Source of the DNA: Craterostigma plantagineum
Lineage: Eukaryota; Streptophyta; Magnoliopsida; Lamiales; Linderniaceae
NCBI GenBank assembly: GCA_027422505.1
Contig: JAPQWV010001422.1
Coordinates: 1 to 64,000 of the forward strand
Reading direction: 5' to 3'
Length of the DNA stretch: 64,000 nt
Shown here piece by piece: positions 47,700 to 61,301 of the stretch (positions are counted from its first letter, which is position 1; every line of letters begins with the position of its first letter). The position numbers were made by a program, and so were the translations under genes. The notes under the pieces are model-generated. The model searched no databases. It was not told where the DNA came from and saw nothing but the letters and a program-made list of their open reading frames with translations.

Positions 47700-50430
47700 T
47701 CAATTCGCAAATCGCATAAATTCCATTCTTTCTCAAACTCCACTGCTGTTCTTGAGAGTATGATCAAACTGGCTTTTGTTCTATCCCTAGTGATAATACA
47801 GATTAAGATCGTTCCTGGCTTTTTCTTGCTTCTTCCAAAACCATGATCTATGACATTCAATGTCTCCATCAGCTTTTACAGTATAAAATCAAGAATAACA
47901 TACATATATCGACAACGTAAGAACAACCCTGTACTTACCTTACTATCCGTAATGCTTCAACCTCAGCCTCAAGAAACGATTTTCTATCGACAAGCCCTTC
48001 ATACTCAGCACGTAAATTTCGACCCATATCTTGCAAATAGCTCAGCTCTTCGATAAACCTATCCCTCTCAAGGGCGAGTTTCTCTGACGTATCAAGTTGC
48101 TTTCTCGCCTTAAGCTAGACAGCAACTGCTTCTGACAATCTAAAGCTGCCTTCTGTTTAATCATTATAGCTAATGCATTTTCTCTAGCAGATTTTTCGAT
48201 TTCCAAGTCGTTTAGAGACCAACTGTAGTTTTTTTCGACTTCTAACCCACAGATTCTAACCTCTTCAAACTTGATTTCCCAGGCTTCTTTACGTCTCCTC
48301 TCTCGAGGAGCTCAGAAACAACTTCTTTTATTAGGTTTGCAAGCGCTTGCTCTGTCCCGAGAAAGAATCGTTATTTTGATTGGGCGTTTTGCAGACAAAT
48401 AACGACTTGCGTAAGAGCCGTGGAATAACCGAAAACGCCCCTGGTACTACTTTTTTCACCGGCGAGGATACCTGCAAAGATATCGATCAGAAGTCCGAGG
48501 ATATCTCCTCAACGTCGAGAAACCCCACGTTCTTCCTTGACGTCTGAACTGAAAGAAAATTCATGTTTTTTAGAGGGAAAAATAAACACCAAGGACCACT
48601 TTTTGTAACTATTTCAATGAACAAAGTTGGATTACCTCTTCACTGAATCCCGGGACAACTTCGTATTCTACTTTAGATTTCCAACTGATCAAATCTTGGC
48701 GGGATTGCGACGGTTAGAAGAGAACGATTAAATTTAGAAGTTACGTTAATTAGGAAGCTGAATAGAATTTCTGGGCACTTTAATACCTCTCGGGAGTAAA
48801 ATCAACAATTCCATTCGACAGTTTGCTTTCCACAATACCTCCCTCGGCAAGAGCTGAAATACAGGTCAACCATACAAAATCTAAAGCCTTTGGAATTAAA
48901 TAAAACAATTATTAATCAAACGTATTAAAAACTTTTACGTTGGATACAATCGAAATCGGGGTCTGCGACTTGGACGTCCTCGAATGCGGGAATTGTAGAG
49001 CCAGAAAGTGCAGCAGATGAAATTATGCGATGTTTTCTACTTCTGATAAGTAAGCTTAGATGAATACATTGGGTTGAGCAAGCAAGAATCAATGGAAATG
49101 TGAACAAATGTAATGGAAGTTAGTTAAGTACCTTTCTAGTTGTGAGTTTGCACGAACTAACCATCGAGCATATTCCCTTCTTGTGCAAAGCTCATCTGCT
49201 CTAGAATCATCCTCAATTACCTGTACATCGTAAACTGAGATAAACTGAAGGAGTAAGGTTAAACTAAACCAAGGGGAAAAAAATAGAACAGCTAATGAAT
49301 GCTTATCCTTCAAGGGATGAGAACTTAAATAGGGGACACTTTCTTTTACCTGACTGAAATAACCATGAATTCTTTCTTGGCCAGTGCAGGCATAAGATCA
49401 TTATCATTTTTCATACTCAAGATCAATTGTTTTGTGATAAACAGCCTTTATCACGCAAATCAATCAGATAATGACGGAAATTGCAATATCATTTATACCA
49501 AAATCAGACCTTGAGTTTCTTTATTGCTAAAATAGCTTCTTGTTGAGCAGAATCTACCACGAATGGCACCACAATACGCCCAAGCTTCTCTTCTTTTACA
49601 ATCACCGAGCTTGTCTCTAAATAAAGAAGCAAAAAACGAAAAAACAAACTCGAAACCTCATTGTAAAGAATCTGATCGAAAATCCGAAGAATCAAATTAC
49701 CAAAACCAATGATGAGATTTTCTTCAGCATCCTCATCCAATGTATCATGGCTGACTTCATCGCTTTCAACATTTTTCTATGAAGCAACGAAGGTATCGAA
49801 AACCTGATAAAAGATTCGCCATATATAACGATTCTTAAACCATTAAGGTATTGATTGTTTGTACTCAACGCCTATCAAGAAATCGCCACATTTTGTAACA
49901 AGAAGAGACACTAACCTTTAGTTGAAAGAGCAAAATAAGCGAGCAAGCCAACAAACGCTGCAAGTGAAGCTCCCATGCCAATCAATTGAACTGTACTCGA
50001 ACCTTCGAATATCAAAACACATATCAGAATCAGCACTCGAAATTCTGCAACAACTGGAATTACGACCTCGCAAATCTCACTGTACCCATCTTATTAACTG
50101 GCGTAGGAGCTGATTCCACTATGCTCCAACCATTATGCTCATTAGCGACATTCTTATCCCAAGAATCCCAAGCAAAATCAAGAGCTTAATCGTCCTCTGC
50201 AACTGTAGCTGATGGTGAAAATCGACAGTTTTCTCTGGGTTTACAGTTGAAGGCTCTAGCCGAAAAACTGAAACTGAAACGGTAGTGCGACCGAATTAAG
50301 GTCTTCGAAGGCAGACATGGTGCGAAAGATGGCACTTGAGAGCTCCTCTTTTTGGGATTTCTTCTTCGAAATCTATACTTGACTGATCATTCTTGCTGCC
50401 ATTTACAAATTTCTGAGGTGGGCATAGGTA
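47700..50430 (-). CDS. chloroplast SLH-domain-type protein (At5g23890/At5g52410-like)
   Basis: Minus-strand gene with at least nine exons. From the right: the first exon (about 50430-49916) has a Ser/Arg-rich, transit-peptide-like start, an acidic segment and one hydrophobic span ending AYFALSTK; then 49803-49701, 49616-49510 (VPFVVDSAQQEAILAIKKLK), 49220-49133 (VIEDDSRADELCTRREYARW), 49042-48939 (SRKHRIISSAALSGS), 48853-48787, about 48715-48636 (RQDLISWKSKVEYEV), and 48548-47939 with coiled-coil-rich sequence (LLERGDVKKAWEIKFEE, QKAALDCQKQLL). A last short exon lies near 47840-47700. SLH-like repeats (EDD..ADELCTRREYARWLV; ARQDLI) identify the family, known as thylakoid-associated plastid proteins of unknown function. 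The start codon is uncertain, and several frame slips occur, notably between 48500 and 48100. Confidence 0.75.
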
Positions 50431-51629
50431 GCCATTGGTAGTTGGAAACTTGGAAATGATTTGCTCTTTTTCTTGAGATCAAACGATTTTGAGTCTTTGT
50501 TTTTTTGTTTGAAGTAGTTAATGGGCCAAGTTTAGCAGTGAAGGCCCAACTATACTAACAAAGCCCAATTTAAGTCATTAGGAAATTTGCAAGACATTCA
50601 AAGGTTATAAGAGAATGATTACATCAAAATCCCTATATGCATATATTGATAAAATATTTGTACTAATCACACTTCTCAATCAAAAATTACTAAAGGATTA
50701 ATGTGGATCACTCCAAATAAAGCTTTAAGTGAAAAGGAAAGAAGAAATGAGAGCTGGTCCAAAGGATAGTCAAGTGGTCGAGTCATGACATCTCTAGAAT
50801 GAGGTCATATGTTAGAATTTACCTGAACTCTTTGAGTATTCTGTTTGAATTTGACACAGTCTACAGTAGCGTTGTAAGGAAATACCTCGTGACATGGAAA
50901 AAAAAAAAAGAAAAGAAAAATTAATGCCAGTTTGGTTCAAGCTTTGTCAAAAAATAATAGGAAATTGTTCATCTTTTACCTATGTCCATTACCATTTCAT
51001 GAAATTTGGAATATTGTCATCTAACTACCAACCAGTAACCACTAGTCATTATTGCATTACAAAAAAATGTGTAAAAGACAATAATAGTAGCGACTATTGA
51101 ATTTAATTAAAAAACGGGGCGATAACTTCTATAGGTTGAGAGTTCTTATTTATTTTTTTTCCAGAAATTTAACAACTGTGCGAACTGCGAACATTGTTGA
51201 GTAGCTACTACTTAGACATTGTTTTGCAATACTAAGTGGTTCCAACTTAAAACTTGATGTCAATTCCAAAGATTATTTTAATTTGTATAATAATAGTTAC
51301 AACGTCTCCTAAGTATCGTGTCGTATAATCACATCTTCAAATGGAGATTATATATTCGAATCAACTAACCATATTTATTTTTATATTATTCACTTCTTCC
51401 TTTTGGACATTAGGAGGAAATCTAGTCCCAAGATCAAATGATACGATGTTATAAAGCATTCATTAGTTCAATAAAATCCACAACAAAAAAATGGCAGAAT
51501 TATTAAATAAAATAGAAAACAAAATGTCGCATTCTGTAAGCTGGCAACAAGAAACAACGCTTGAATCTTATCATTATGCAATAAAATGTTGATCCTCTTT
51601 GCACTAATCGCCCGTACCAAAGAATCTTA

Positions 51630-51638
<9 letters not shown>
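50431..51638. other. intergenic region between two divergent genes
   Basis: AT-rich. It should hold the promoters of the SLH-type gene (leftward) and of the oxygenase (rightward). No ORF or transposon boundary is recognised. Confidence 0.4.

Positions 51639-51714
<76 letters not shown>
51639..51714. repeat. (GA)n microsatellite upstream of the oxygenase gene
   Basis: About 76 bp of pure GA dinucleotides ending 33 bp before a TATA box and 114 bp before the start codon. Confidence 0.95.
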
Positions 51715-51716
<2 letters not shown>

Positions 51717-51746
51717 CTCAAGGTTCATGGATTTGCACCACCAACC

Positions 51747-51754
51747 TATAAATA
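51747..51754 (+). promoter_or_regulatory. TATA box of the oxygenase gene
   Basis: TATAAATA in a CC-flanked context, 74 bp upstream of the ATG at 51828, a normal plant spacing for a short leader. Confidence 0.65.
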
Positions 51755-51827
51755 GTACAAGTGAAGAACATTACGTGGTCATCATCAAACCCTAGAATTA
51801 ATCAAAAACCTAATCTTCTTAGGCGAA

Positions 51828-53456
51828 ATGGAGTTTTCTTGCGAGTTTTTCAAAGTCGGAAAGTGCGAAGGCGAAAAGCTAATCGACGGAGAAATGATGC
51901 CCTTAGTACTAAACCCTTCCATCGAAAAAAACAACGATATCGCCTCGTTATTGCACGCTCTATCAGAAAACAAAGACTGGTTCGTGCGACTGATGGTGAA
52001 GAACAGTGCGGTCCTCCTCAGAGGCTTCGACGTAAAATGCGCCGAGGACTTCAACGAAATCGTCGAGACGTTCAAATGGGAGGAAATACTCTACGTGGGT
52101 CCCGCCTTACGTACCCACGTTTACAAGAGGGTTTGGACGGCCAACGAGGGTCCATTGTCCGAATTCATATACTTTCACCATGAGATGGTCTTGGTAATGA
52201 ATCGTCGTATATATCTTACTTTCTCATATTTATTTCTTTATTTTTTCATTTTTTTGGGGCTTTTTTTATGTGCCCAAGATCAAAGAATATCCGAGGACGG
52301 TTATTCTTTTTTGCGATATACCTCCGCCAGAAGGCGGGGAAACGCCTTTTGTTCCTAGTTTTCGAGTGACGGAGCGCGTGCTAGACGAATTTCCCGAGCT
52401 CGTCGAGGAGATGGAAATGAAGGGATTGAGGTACACTTTTACGGCCCTCGATAATGACATGGCGTCATGAGAGGCCGTGGTTGGCAGCAGGCCTTCGGAA
52501 CGTCAGATCGCAAAGAAGTCGAGATAAGGTATAATATGATCCTTAGGTTAAATTTCATGCATCCCAAATTTAATTAAGCTTTGAGTGTTTCATCATCTAA
52601 AAACTGATGATTGATACAAATTAGGAGGACAATTCTTAAGGGGCATATTAAAATTGATAATAATTTGGATTAGGGGAAGGTCAAAACTTAACACAAATCG
52701 AGTCACCCGAACTGAGTTTTAGGTTTAGGGTTTTTGGGTTCGGATTGGATAGTGTTAACTCAGAAATCCTTTGTATTTTCGGGTCGGGCAAGTTCGGGCT
52801 ACTCTCATCAATTCGAATTACACCCGATTTCAGTACTGATATTGTTGTCCACAATGGCATGATCCCGTGGTTTGACCTGATACATTTCGAAGATGAGAAG
52901 TATGGGTTCAAATCCACTAGAGACCTTGACTATTGTTGTTGGCTGAGAAATGAGACATTCCTATCTGACCCCAAGATTATAATCTAAATAGTCGACTGAG
53001 TGGAGGCATTTCGAGTTGCTAAATAAGAGTCACGATATTGTTGTCATATCTTTAACTAAGCCCTATTATTCTTCTTCTCTTTTTATTTCATTATCGTACT
53101 TATCTTATAGGGCGAAGGCCGTGGGGATGGACATCGAATGGCTACCGAACGGTTCGGCAAAGTTGATCCTCGCTCCGAGACGCCTGACTAGGGTTTTCGA
53201 CGGAAGGAAAGGACGCCGAGTTTGGTTCAACACAATCGTCGGAATGCACGGAAAAGAGTTGAGCTCTGCGACCATGTTGGATGGCACCGAAATCCCCGAG
53301 AGCTTCGTTAAGAGGTGCGGAGAGATCATCGAAGAAGAGAGCATACAATTCAAGTGGCGAAAGGGCGACGTTTTGTTCCTCGACAACTTTTCCCTTCTCC
53401 ACGCTCGAAGGCCTTCGCTTCCGCCCAGAAGGGTTTTGGTCGCCACGTGCAAGTAA
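51828..53456 (+). CDS. clavaminate synthase-like 2-oxoglutarate/Fe(II) oxygenase (TauD/TfdA fold)
   Basis: Three exons, 51828-52193, 52279-52528 and 53111-53456, about 320 residues, matching plant proteins of the At3g21360 type. Exon 1 has SAVLLRGFDV and ends with the iron-binding motif FHHEM (His-x-Glu). Exon 2 has the core strand PPPEGGETPFVPS and DEFPELVEEME. Exon 3 has VWFNTIVGMH, the KGDVLFLDN strand and the distal metal His plus 2-oxoglutarate Arg in HARRP...RRVL. The substrate of the plant family is unknown; bacterial relatives hydroxylate small molecules. One A appears lost near 52467, before MRGRGWQQAFGTSD-type residues. All catalytic residues are present and no targeting signal is obvious. 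Confidence 0.88.
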
Positions 53457-54559
53457 TGTAGTCGCATGATACGCCGAAAAAAAAAGTTGGAGATTTTTTT
53501 TTTTGAAAAAAATTAAATAAGGTTGATTATTGTTTATAGAGTATTGCATTATCAACTTTTTTACCGATGTTATGAAATTGTTATGCAAACTGATCTAGTC
53601 CAAGATTTTTCGACGCCGTACTCCTTGAGAACCCTTCACAGCCCAGAGTGATATTTCTGAAGATCCCAAACTTTGGAAAGTTTTCACTTTGGTGTTGTAA
53701 AGTGCAATAAAGCAACATTTAGAACCCAATATTAGCACTTTTAAATTAAAACCTTCAATGAGAATTACGTTTTATTAATTGTATCATAATGATACTTATT
53801 TCAATGCTGGGCATCGTTAGAGCATCTCCAACCGAACTGCAAAACCCAAAAGTTTCCTAAAATTATTCCAATCGAATCCAAAAATCAAACCCAATTGAGA
53901 TTTCTATTTCTCCCTCCTAAAAACCGCATATATGAAAAAGCGATATGCGTTTCTAGTTTTTAAAATACAATAATCCATCATTTGTTTTAAATTTCATAAA
54001 AGTCCTTATAAGTTTGTACGATATTTTTTTGTATACATCTCCATCATTTCTAGTTTTTGTATACATCTCGAATTGTGTTTTTTCCCCGTGCTATCTAATT
54101 GTCGTGTAACATTTTTCTATGCTTTTATATTAATAAACTAAAGTTTTATTAATAATTTGTTTCTGGATCATTACTAAAATAATATATGTAGTCTAATTTG
54201 TAAAGTTGTAAAATATGTGAATATTATTGAAATTTTGTGAAAATTGGTGTGAGAATACTATATGAATATTCTTTTGAGTTTGAGAATGAGTTTAACGGTT
54301 GGATATTATTGAAATTTTGTAAAAATAGGCGTGGAAGAGAATATTTTTTGAGTTTGAAAATAAATTTAATTTTGAGAATGCATTTTCTATTGGAATGATC
54401 TTAGCAAAAAGGTAGGCAATGGAAGAAATAAAAAATACTTTACAACTACCGTTTCCGAAAAGAAAAAATAGCACGTTACCTCTTTGCTCTTTTATTGGGC
54501 TTAATGGGCCGTCGAATGCAACCAAAAAAGCCCAAATATCAATCAGTAGCCCAATAACT
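53457..54559. other. intergenic region between the oxygenase and SUA genes
   Basis: AT-rich without coding sequence; contains a diverged MITE-like element at about 53822-54404. Confidence 0.45.
53822..54404. mobile_element. MITE-like element with GAGCATCTCCAA ends
   Basis: The left end reads AGAGCATCTCCAACCG. The right end, TTGGAATGATCTTA, is a degenerate inverted copy. The interior is AT-rich and non-coding. Similar ends occur at 44517. The boundary is approximate. Confidence 0.4.
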
Positions 54560-55402
54560 ACTCTCTTGCTTGAAGATCAATATTGAATACAGATTGGTGT
54601 AGGGTTAGTTAGACTTCGAAGCCTTACAATACAATTCTGGTCTCGCTCTTTCGCTATGCAATTGCTAACCAATAATTCGTGAAACTCAGGATTTTCTAGG
54701 TATATTGCTAATTTCCCAGGTACTCATATTTTGAGATTGAAAGTTCTCGATTTCCATTGTTTTGCTGTTTCGCGATTATTTTCAGGTATTTGCGTAGTAT
54801 TTGTCCTTTGAGGAAGTTCCGATTCTAAAGTTGCTTGGTTGTAGAGAATAGGTATTTAGTTATGTACTTTTAGCTCATGACCTGAAAGGTAATGAGGTGC
54901 TGACGAGTTTATGTAATTGGCACTTCTCTGTTGTTTCCGTTGGGGAAATGTGGACTACTCTAATCAATTCCTTTGGAAACCTTCATCCATGTTTTGACCA
55001 GTGAACCACACTGCCCGCCTTGTTATTGTTGGGACGCCAGACGTCAAGAGCTGGTTACTTTTACCTTTTTGTAGATCGCTTTTTTGGTTATATATCGCGG
55101 CAGGATCTATTTCTGTTTGCCGGATGAGAGATTTCCTGCCTTTTGTGAGGGTGATATTTGTTTTATTTGTGATTCTACAGCACTGATTTCCTTTTGTTTG
55201 GAGGGTCTTGTGCTCTATTATTCTAATGGAGCTTATTGGGTTTGAGAAGGCAGTGGTAGGGATTGTTGAGAATTGTCTGCGCTACTCCTGGTTTAACTAT
55301 ACTTCTTGGTCGGTTACAGGAATTATCTGACTCATCTTGCTTCTGCAACTTCTGAGTATCTCAAGATCTCTTACTTGAAATAGCTTGATCACTTGTGGGA
55401 GG
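54560..55402 (+). other. 5' leader of the SUA gene, probably spliced
   Basis: No conserved ORF. GGTA-type donors (54700-54720) and several upstream ATGs occur before the real start at 55403, so one or more introns in the leader are likely. Confidence 0.35.
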
Positions 55403-58400
55403 ATGGATCATGGTCGTTATGGTCTTCGTCAAGGATGGGAAAATAACAGCGTAATTGTGGTTTCCTTTTAATCACATATATGGGGTGAAATACAAGAAAT
55501 TATGCTCTAGCGATGATGCCATTGGACAGTGAGGATGTGGAATCGTTTGCCTGTGTTTACCATGATTTCATGCTGACACAGCTTATTCTCTTGAATCACA
55601 GGCTTTGGAAGGGTATGGGGCCGTGCATAATTCCAACTTTCGGTAAGTGCCTGGTGATTATTATAGGCAAGAGTAATCAGTGGAACCCAATGTCCTTATA
55701 TTTAATAAGTATTATTAAGTATGCTTATGTAAAGAGATCTTATATTGTATTTGAGCCGAATAACTCTTTGATTTTCATTTTCACGCTTAACTTCTAGTTA
55801 TCCTTTTCCTTGACATAACCTGTGCCCCCTCACATTGCTTTGTCAGGGATGATGGGTCATATGATGATAGGCGGTATATTGGTGAAAGGATCTCAAGGGA
55901 TAATACCTACCCGAGAGGTTCCTTTCATCGGAATATGTTGGAAACGGATAATTATCCGGCACCTCCATCATCTGTTGTTATGTGGCCTCAAACAAGGAGG
56001 AGAAGCTATGAAGAAGATTACTCACATGAAAGGTATTATACGCATAATGGGAAGATGTATGAAGTTTTCATAATATAATCTATTGCATTTTGTAGAGTTA
56101 GGGAATGGCTGTGTAACCCAAATTACCTTTGTTAACCATGTTATAATGATTTCGACAGGCCTTCTAGATATGAACCACATGAATATGAGGATTATGGTTA
56201 CATGATTATGACTACAGAACTCGCCGAGAGGATAGCCGTGATAGGGATTATGACTATGAAAGGCAGAGTTATGATGCTGACTATGATAGAGGCAGTAGAA
56301 GGGATGGTAATTTGAGAAGGCGTGAATCTAGAGACCGTGATTTGGACAAAAGAGGCTTGAGTAGTGAAAAAGAAGAAAGTCCTTATAGACGCCGCCGGCA
56401 TTCTCCTTCACGTTCTCTTTCTCGTAGCCGTGATGATCGCACAAGGTCAAGGTCTCCTAGAGGTCGCAGCCATGGTAGAGGTCATAGGGAGGGCAGTTAT
56501 GATGATAACCGATATGAAAGACGAAGAGATCACGAAGATTGGCACCACGACCGTTATTCAGTATGATTCGCTTCTGTTGCGTGTTATGTGCGGTGATTTC
56601 TTTTCTGATTCATCATGATAACGATTTGAAGTCTTTGCAGGTTCCTACAGCTACGGTTTTGGTGAAGGGTCTTTCTCATAAGACAACCGAAGATGATTTA
56701 TACCGGATTCTTGTATGCCATTTCAGCATATATATTTTACTTTTTTCTATTTTGTTGATAGATCCCGCATCGACCATTTGTAATGACTTTTTTTCTTCTT
56801 CTTTCCAATCTTCAGAGTGAATGGGGGCCACTTCGTAATGTCCGCATTATAAAAGAACGAAATTCCGGATTCTCCCGTGGATTTGCTTTCATCGATTTTC
56901 CTTCCGTGGTATGAATGTTGTCTTGTGGGATTTACACATGATGTACGTTCGTATTTTCTTACATACTGTGGATGTCATCTTGTAAATCAGGAATCTGCAC
57001 AGGCAATGATGGAGAATCTAGGACAAGAAGGTCTTCTTCTTGACGGAAGGAAGCTCTTCTTCGAGTATAGGTATGGTACCTCTTTATTGTCTTGCCTATT
57101 TTTCTTCAATCCCATGTTATTAAATGAATTTCGGTATTTTCTTGTGAAGTAGTAACCAACAGGAGCTAGCGGATCTTTTGGGGCAGATACTGCGTCTAGA
57201 CCTGGACATGGAAGCTACAGAAGTATCATGGTTCCAGCTGACTGGATGTGTCTCATCTGTGGCTATAACAATTTTGCTCGGAGAAAAATGTGTTTACAGG
57301 TGCTAAATATTTTCCTTCTACTTCTCAATCAGTTTAACAATTATTTAACAAAGGTGCTAAATACTTTTGTAGCCGATTAACTAAAATGTTAGAAATTGCA
57401 AGAGGATGTTCAGTGAAGGGTCATTGATTATTTGCTAAGTTATTTTTCACTTTTCAAGTGTAATGAGCCAAAAACAGAAGACGCTCCACCAGCTGATATG
57501 GCATCGCATGTTCCTGGAAAGAAAGGAGAAAGTGGTGAGTTTACCTTTACTCGAGCACCATATCTGTTTTGGGAATGGGGATCTTCTTACGGTCAGAAGA
57601 ATTTAAATTTTAACGTTAACATATTGTATTGCAGGTCCTACACATGTCCTTGTTGTTCGTGGGTTGGATGAGAATGCAGACGAGGACATGCTTCGTTATG
57701 AATTTGCTAAACATGCTCCGATCAAGGTGCAACATGTAACCCTTTATGTTTGCATATGTGCTTTTGTAGGGATTCATGATAACACAAATTCTTCTTTGCA
57801 GGATTTGCGTCTTGTTCGTGACAAATTCACTCATGTATCGAGGGGTTTTGCGTTCGTTCATTTCTTTTCGGTATAACACCAATATTTAACTGGTAGTGAA
57901 GTTGAGAATATGTCAGATAGAATTGGTGCTTAATCTCCCATAACATGGCTCTGATAGTCATTGTTTTCACGAAAGCATATGCTTGATGACTTGATCTGTG
58001 GTCATGGACTTTTTTACTATGTTGTACTTTTTTCGTAGGTGGAGGATGCCACAAAGGCTCTTGAAGTTACTAATGGTACTGCTTTGGAGAAAAATGGCCA
58101 AATTCTTCGAGTTGCATATGCTAAAAGCACCATGGGGCCAGGGTCTGCTGGACCTGGAGCTTCTCAGTCCAGCAGTCTTGCAACAGCAGCTATTGAAGCG
58201 GCAGCATTTGCTCAGCAGGTTTGCTTTGACTTTTACTCCATAAGTTCAATACATAAAAGTACATTCCATTTCGATTGCAATGTTGCACGAGTTTATGATC
58301 AATTACCCCGAGAACATGTATCCAAATGCTTCTGGCGCTGTAATGATGTATTTTTGTGTTTTTGTCTATATATTCTGTTTCATGTATTGCATATATCTTT

Positions 58401-60766
58401 CAGTATGATGCAGTTGGTTGGACACCAAAAGAATACAATCCAGATGAGAAATCGTCGAGTGGTGCTCAAGAACAAGGCAGTCAAGTAGCAGGGCAAGGGG
58501 CCCCCCAATCTGGATTTGTATGGGATGAAGCATCTGGTTATTATTACGATGCTGCTTCTGGGTTTTACTATGATGGAAATACAGGTATTTGAACTATCTA
58601 TTTTATGCTACAGTTTCATAGCTTTGAAATACAGGTTATCTTATATATTACTTTTATACATTGCCTTCGGATACTTATAAACTGCTATATGTTATAATCC
58701 CATGGACTTTGTATTATGTTTGTAGGCCTCGACTTGAGCAACAACTATTGACTCTGAGTTTCAATTCTTTCTACATAGGTTTATATTATGACGGCAATAA
58801 TGGCCTCTGGTACTCGTTCGATCAACAAACTCAGCAGTATGTGCCTTGTACGGACCAAAATGGTAAGACCAGTGAGAAGCAAAGTGAAGCCTCAAAGGCC
58901 TCAGATGGTTCAAATAGTAAGAAGGTTGTTATATCCGCACCAGCTGCCACTGTAACGTCAGGCGACAAACCTTCGGTAGCAGTCGCTGTCCAAGCTGCTG
59001 CTGCAGCAGCTTTGGCTGCAGAGAAGAAAGAGAAGGAAAAATTAAAAGAAATAAAGCTGGCTTCTAAAAATAGCCTCCTAGCCAATAAGAAGAAGATGAA
59101 CAACGTCTTGAACATGTGGAAGCAAAGAAGTCACGAAGGGCAAGCACCGCGTGTGGCTCTCGAGGAGAATTCATCAGTTGAGAGATCCAACTTTTCATCT
59201 TCGAACTCCAAGGGAAACTTTGGAAATGAAGTTTTGGGTGCCCGGGAAAACTTCAATGCTCCGTTGGGTTCAACAAGTGTGGCTAATCAGTCTTCGGGCA
59301 CAGAATCTCAAGCAAGTTCTGGCGGTTCTTTGAAGGGCGTGATTAGGAGCTCAGGTCTGGGCGTAGTCAAATCTGATTCTGTTTATATGGGATCCTATGG
59401 GGCTTCTAATGCATCTTCTGGGGCACCTTTAGAATCTTCGACTTTCACAACAGCGACGCCTTTCAAAACAGATCTATCTGCATTAGGGTCCCCCGCTCCA
59501 CCCCTTCTGCTGTTAGTGGAAAGAGAAGGTTCTCGGAGGCGCCAACATCATCATCGCTCCCAGTGAAAGAGCAGCCACGAGCTTCTGCATACAGAGATCG
59601 TGCGGCTGAGCGGAGAAGTTTGTACGGTTCTTCAAGTTTTGATGACCTACCAAGCACTGGAGATTCAAGTAAGTGTTTTTGTACTGTTTAGCTTTTTACC
59701 TTCTCCACAATTTCTTCTCCCCCCAGACTCCAGATCATTTTATACGTAAGAAATATTTGGGGTAGTTTGGATTGAAGCTTGGGTTATTGCAGTTATCGAT
59801 AAATTAAGAGAGGAATAAGGCGAATTGCTAAATATTATATTCTCTGGGGACTATTTATTAACCTGTGAGACGCTTTATGTTGTTCTTGGGAACGATTTGA
59901 AGATCGAGATCCATCGTTAAGGAGAAGTGTGGTGGATTCTTCCATGCCCTTTCCTCCCGGCGTTGGAGGTGGTGGAAGAAGTTCGGAGATTGCCAACAGT
60001 GAAAGCTATGATGTGATTACTGCAGATCGAGCCATTGATGAGACCAATGTGGGGAATAAGATGCTGAGAAACATGGGCTGGAATGAAGGATCGGTACCGT
60101 TTCTATTCTTGCACTTCAAAACATGTCTTTTTTGATATTTTGACAATTAGAATTCATCATCATTCTTTATGCAAAGTCAGTCTTTTAGACCGCAGAAGTT
60201 TTAAAACCTCCCATTTGCATATCGATTAGGGTATAAATTTCGTAGAATATTGGCTAAAACTTACTTTGACTATAGTTTAATCATACAATGTTCCAATCCT
60301 ACACTTTGTACAAGGTGGTTTTACCAACATAAAAGTATCAGACAATGTATCAGAAAATCTCCCCTGACCTTCACAAGGCACAGATTTTTTCATGCAAGGC
60401 TCGTAATTTTCCTGTAGTGTCCTCTTACCAAAGGAAGGATCTGTAAAAAAACACTACCTTTCTGTGGATTGCGGGCGAATAGAGTGGCTGGACATCCTCA
60501 GAATTCCTTCTTTTCTTCGGTCTAATTAATTTTCGGTGGAATTTTTTTGTTCCTTTTCTGTGTTCTATATTTAAATCTAGGGACTGGGGAAAGATGGGAG
60601 TGGCATGGTCGAGCCCGTACAAGCTCGGGCCATAGAATCTAGAGCGGGCCTCGGAGTCCACCAACCGAAGAAAGTAGTCGACCCGAGCTTGGAGGTTCAG
60701 GCGGGAGACAGCTACAAAGCAGTCATTCACAAGAAGGCAATTGCACGGTTTCGTGAAATGTCTTGA
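55403..60766 (+). CDS. SUA: SUPPRESSOR OF ABI3-5 (SUA) / RBM5-like splicing factor
   Basis: Sixteen exons fit: 55403-55449, 55602-55642, 55847-56032, 56159-56560, 56641-56712, 56816-56908, 56991-57070, 57153-57299, 57459-57534, 57635-57726, 57802-57870, 58039-58218, 58404-58584, 58779-59668, 59903-60093, 60581-60766, about 978 residues. Order: Tyr/Arg/Asp- and RS-rich N-terminus; RRM1 (TVLVKGLSHKTTEDDLYRIL, RGFAFIDF); RanBP2-type zinc finger (DWMCLICGYNNFARR...CNEP); RRM2 (VLVVRGLDENADEDML, RGFAFVHF); OCRE repeats (SGYYYDAASGFYYDGNTG); a Lys-rich nuclear segment (ANKKKMNNVL); and a C-terminal G-patch (GWNEGSGLGKDGSGM). It is a nuclear pre-mRNA splicing regulator; the Arabidopsis protein suppresses splicing of a cryptic ABI3 intron. 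One frame slip lies near 59500. Exon 4 also lacks a base near 56205. Confidence 0.93.
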
Positions 60767-61301
60767 TTTTCGTTCGAGGAATAAAAGAGCGCATGGAAAG
60801 GAAGTATTGAAGATTTGGCTTCTGCTGTTGATTTTATGTTTGGTGGGTAGAAAAACTTGTATGGTTTCTATGGTTAGTGTTAATCATATCATTAAAATTA
60901 TCCTTTGGTCTCGTCAAGGACAAGATAGTTCATGTCTTAAAACACTCTGTCTGTGCTTTTGGAACCCTTTTGGAAGTTCTTTATTTGCGATCAAATTCGA
61001 ATCATTATGAATGTTCGGCTGAATAATTATATATACGATGATAGTCGATTCGATTTGTTTGCAGCCACGTTATTCGTAAGCATAAATCGAGACAAAAATG
61101 CATGCAGAGGTTTCTGTAATATACTCAAATCTCACAAGAACAGCAAATCAAATATGCTCATGAATAGATCTCGGTGTAGTTCAGCAGTAGTAGTAAAAGA
61201 ATGTAAATTATTACAAGAAAAAAATAAAAAAAAGTGCCCAATGCTCTGATCTTCCTCTGTATGCCTTCTTTCTCCCCTGTCCGAAAAAACTCGGCCAAAA
61301 A
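60767..61301. other. 3' flank of SUA and 3' flank of the AGP gene
   Basis: Convergent gene ends; no coding sequence. It likely contains both 3' untranslated regions. Confidence 0.4.

Noticed and set aside
52745..52987. 80-residue frame inside oxygenase intron 2
   Set aside because: It lies between good splice sites of the conserved gene and shows no recognisable domain.
54292..54525. 77-residue minus-strand frame upstream of SUA
   Set aside because: AT-rich, overlaps a MITE-like end, no conserved motif.
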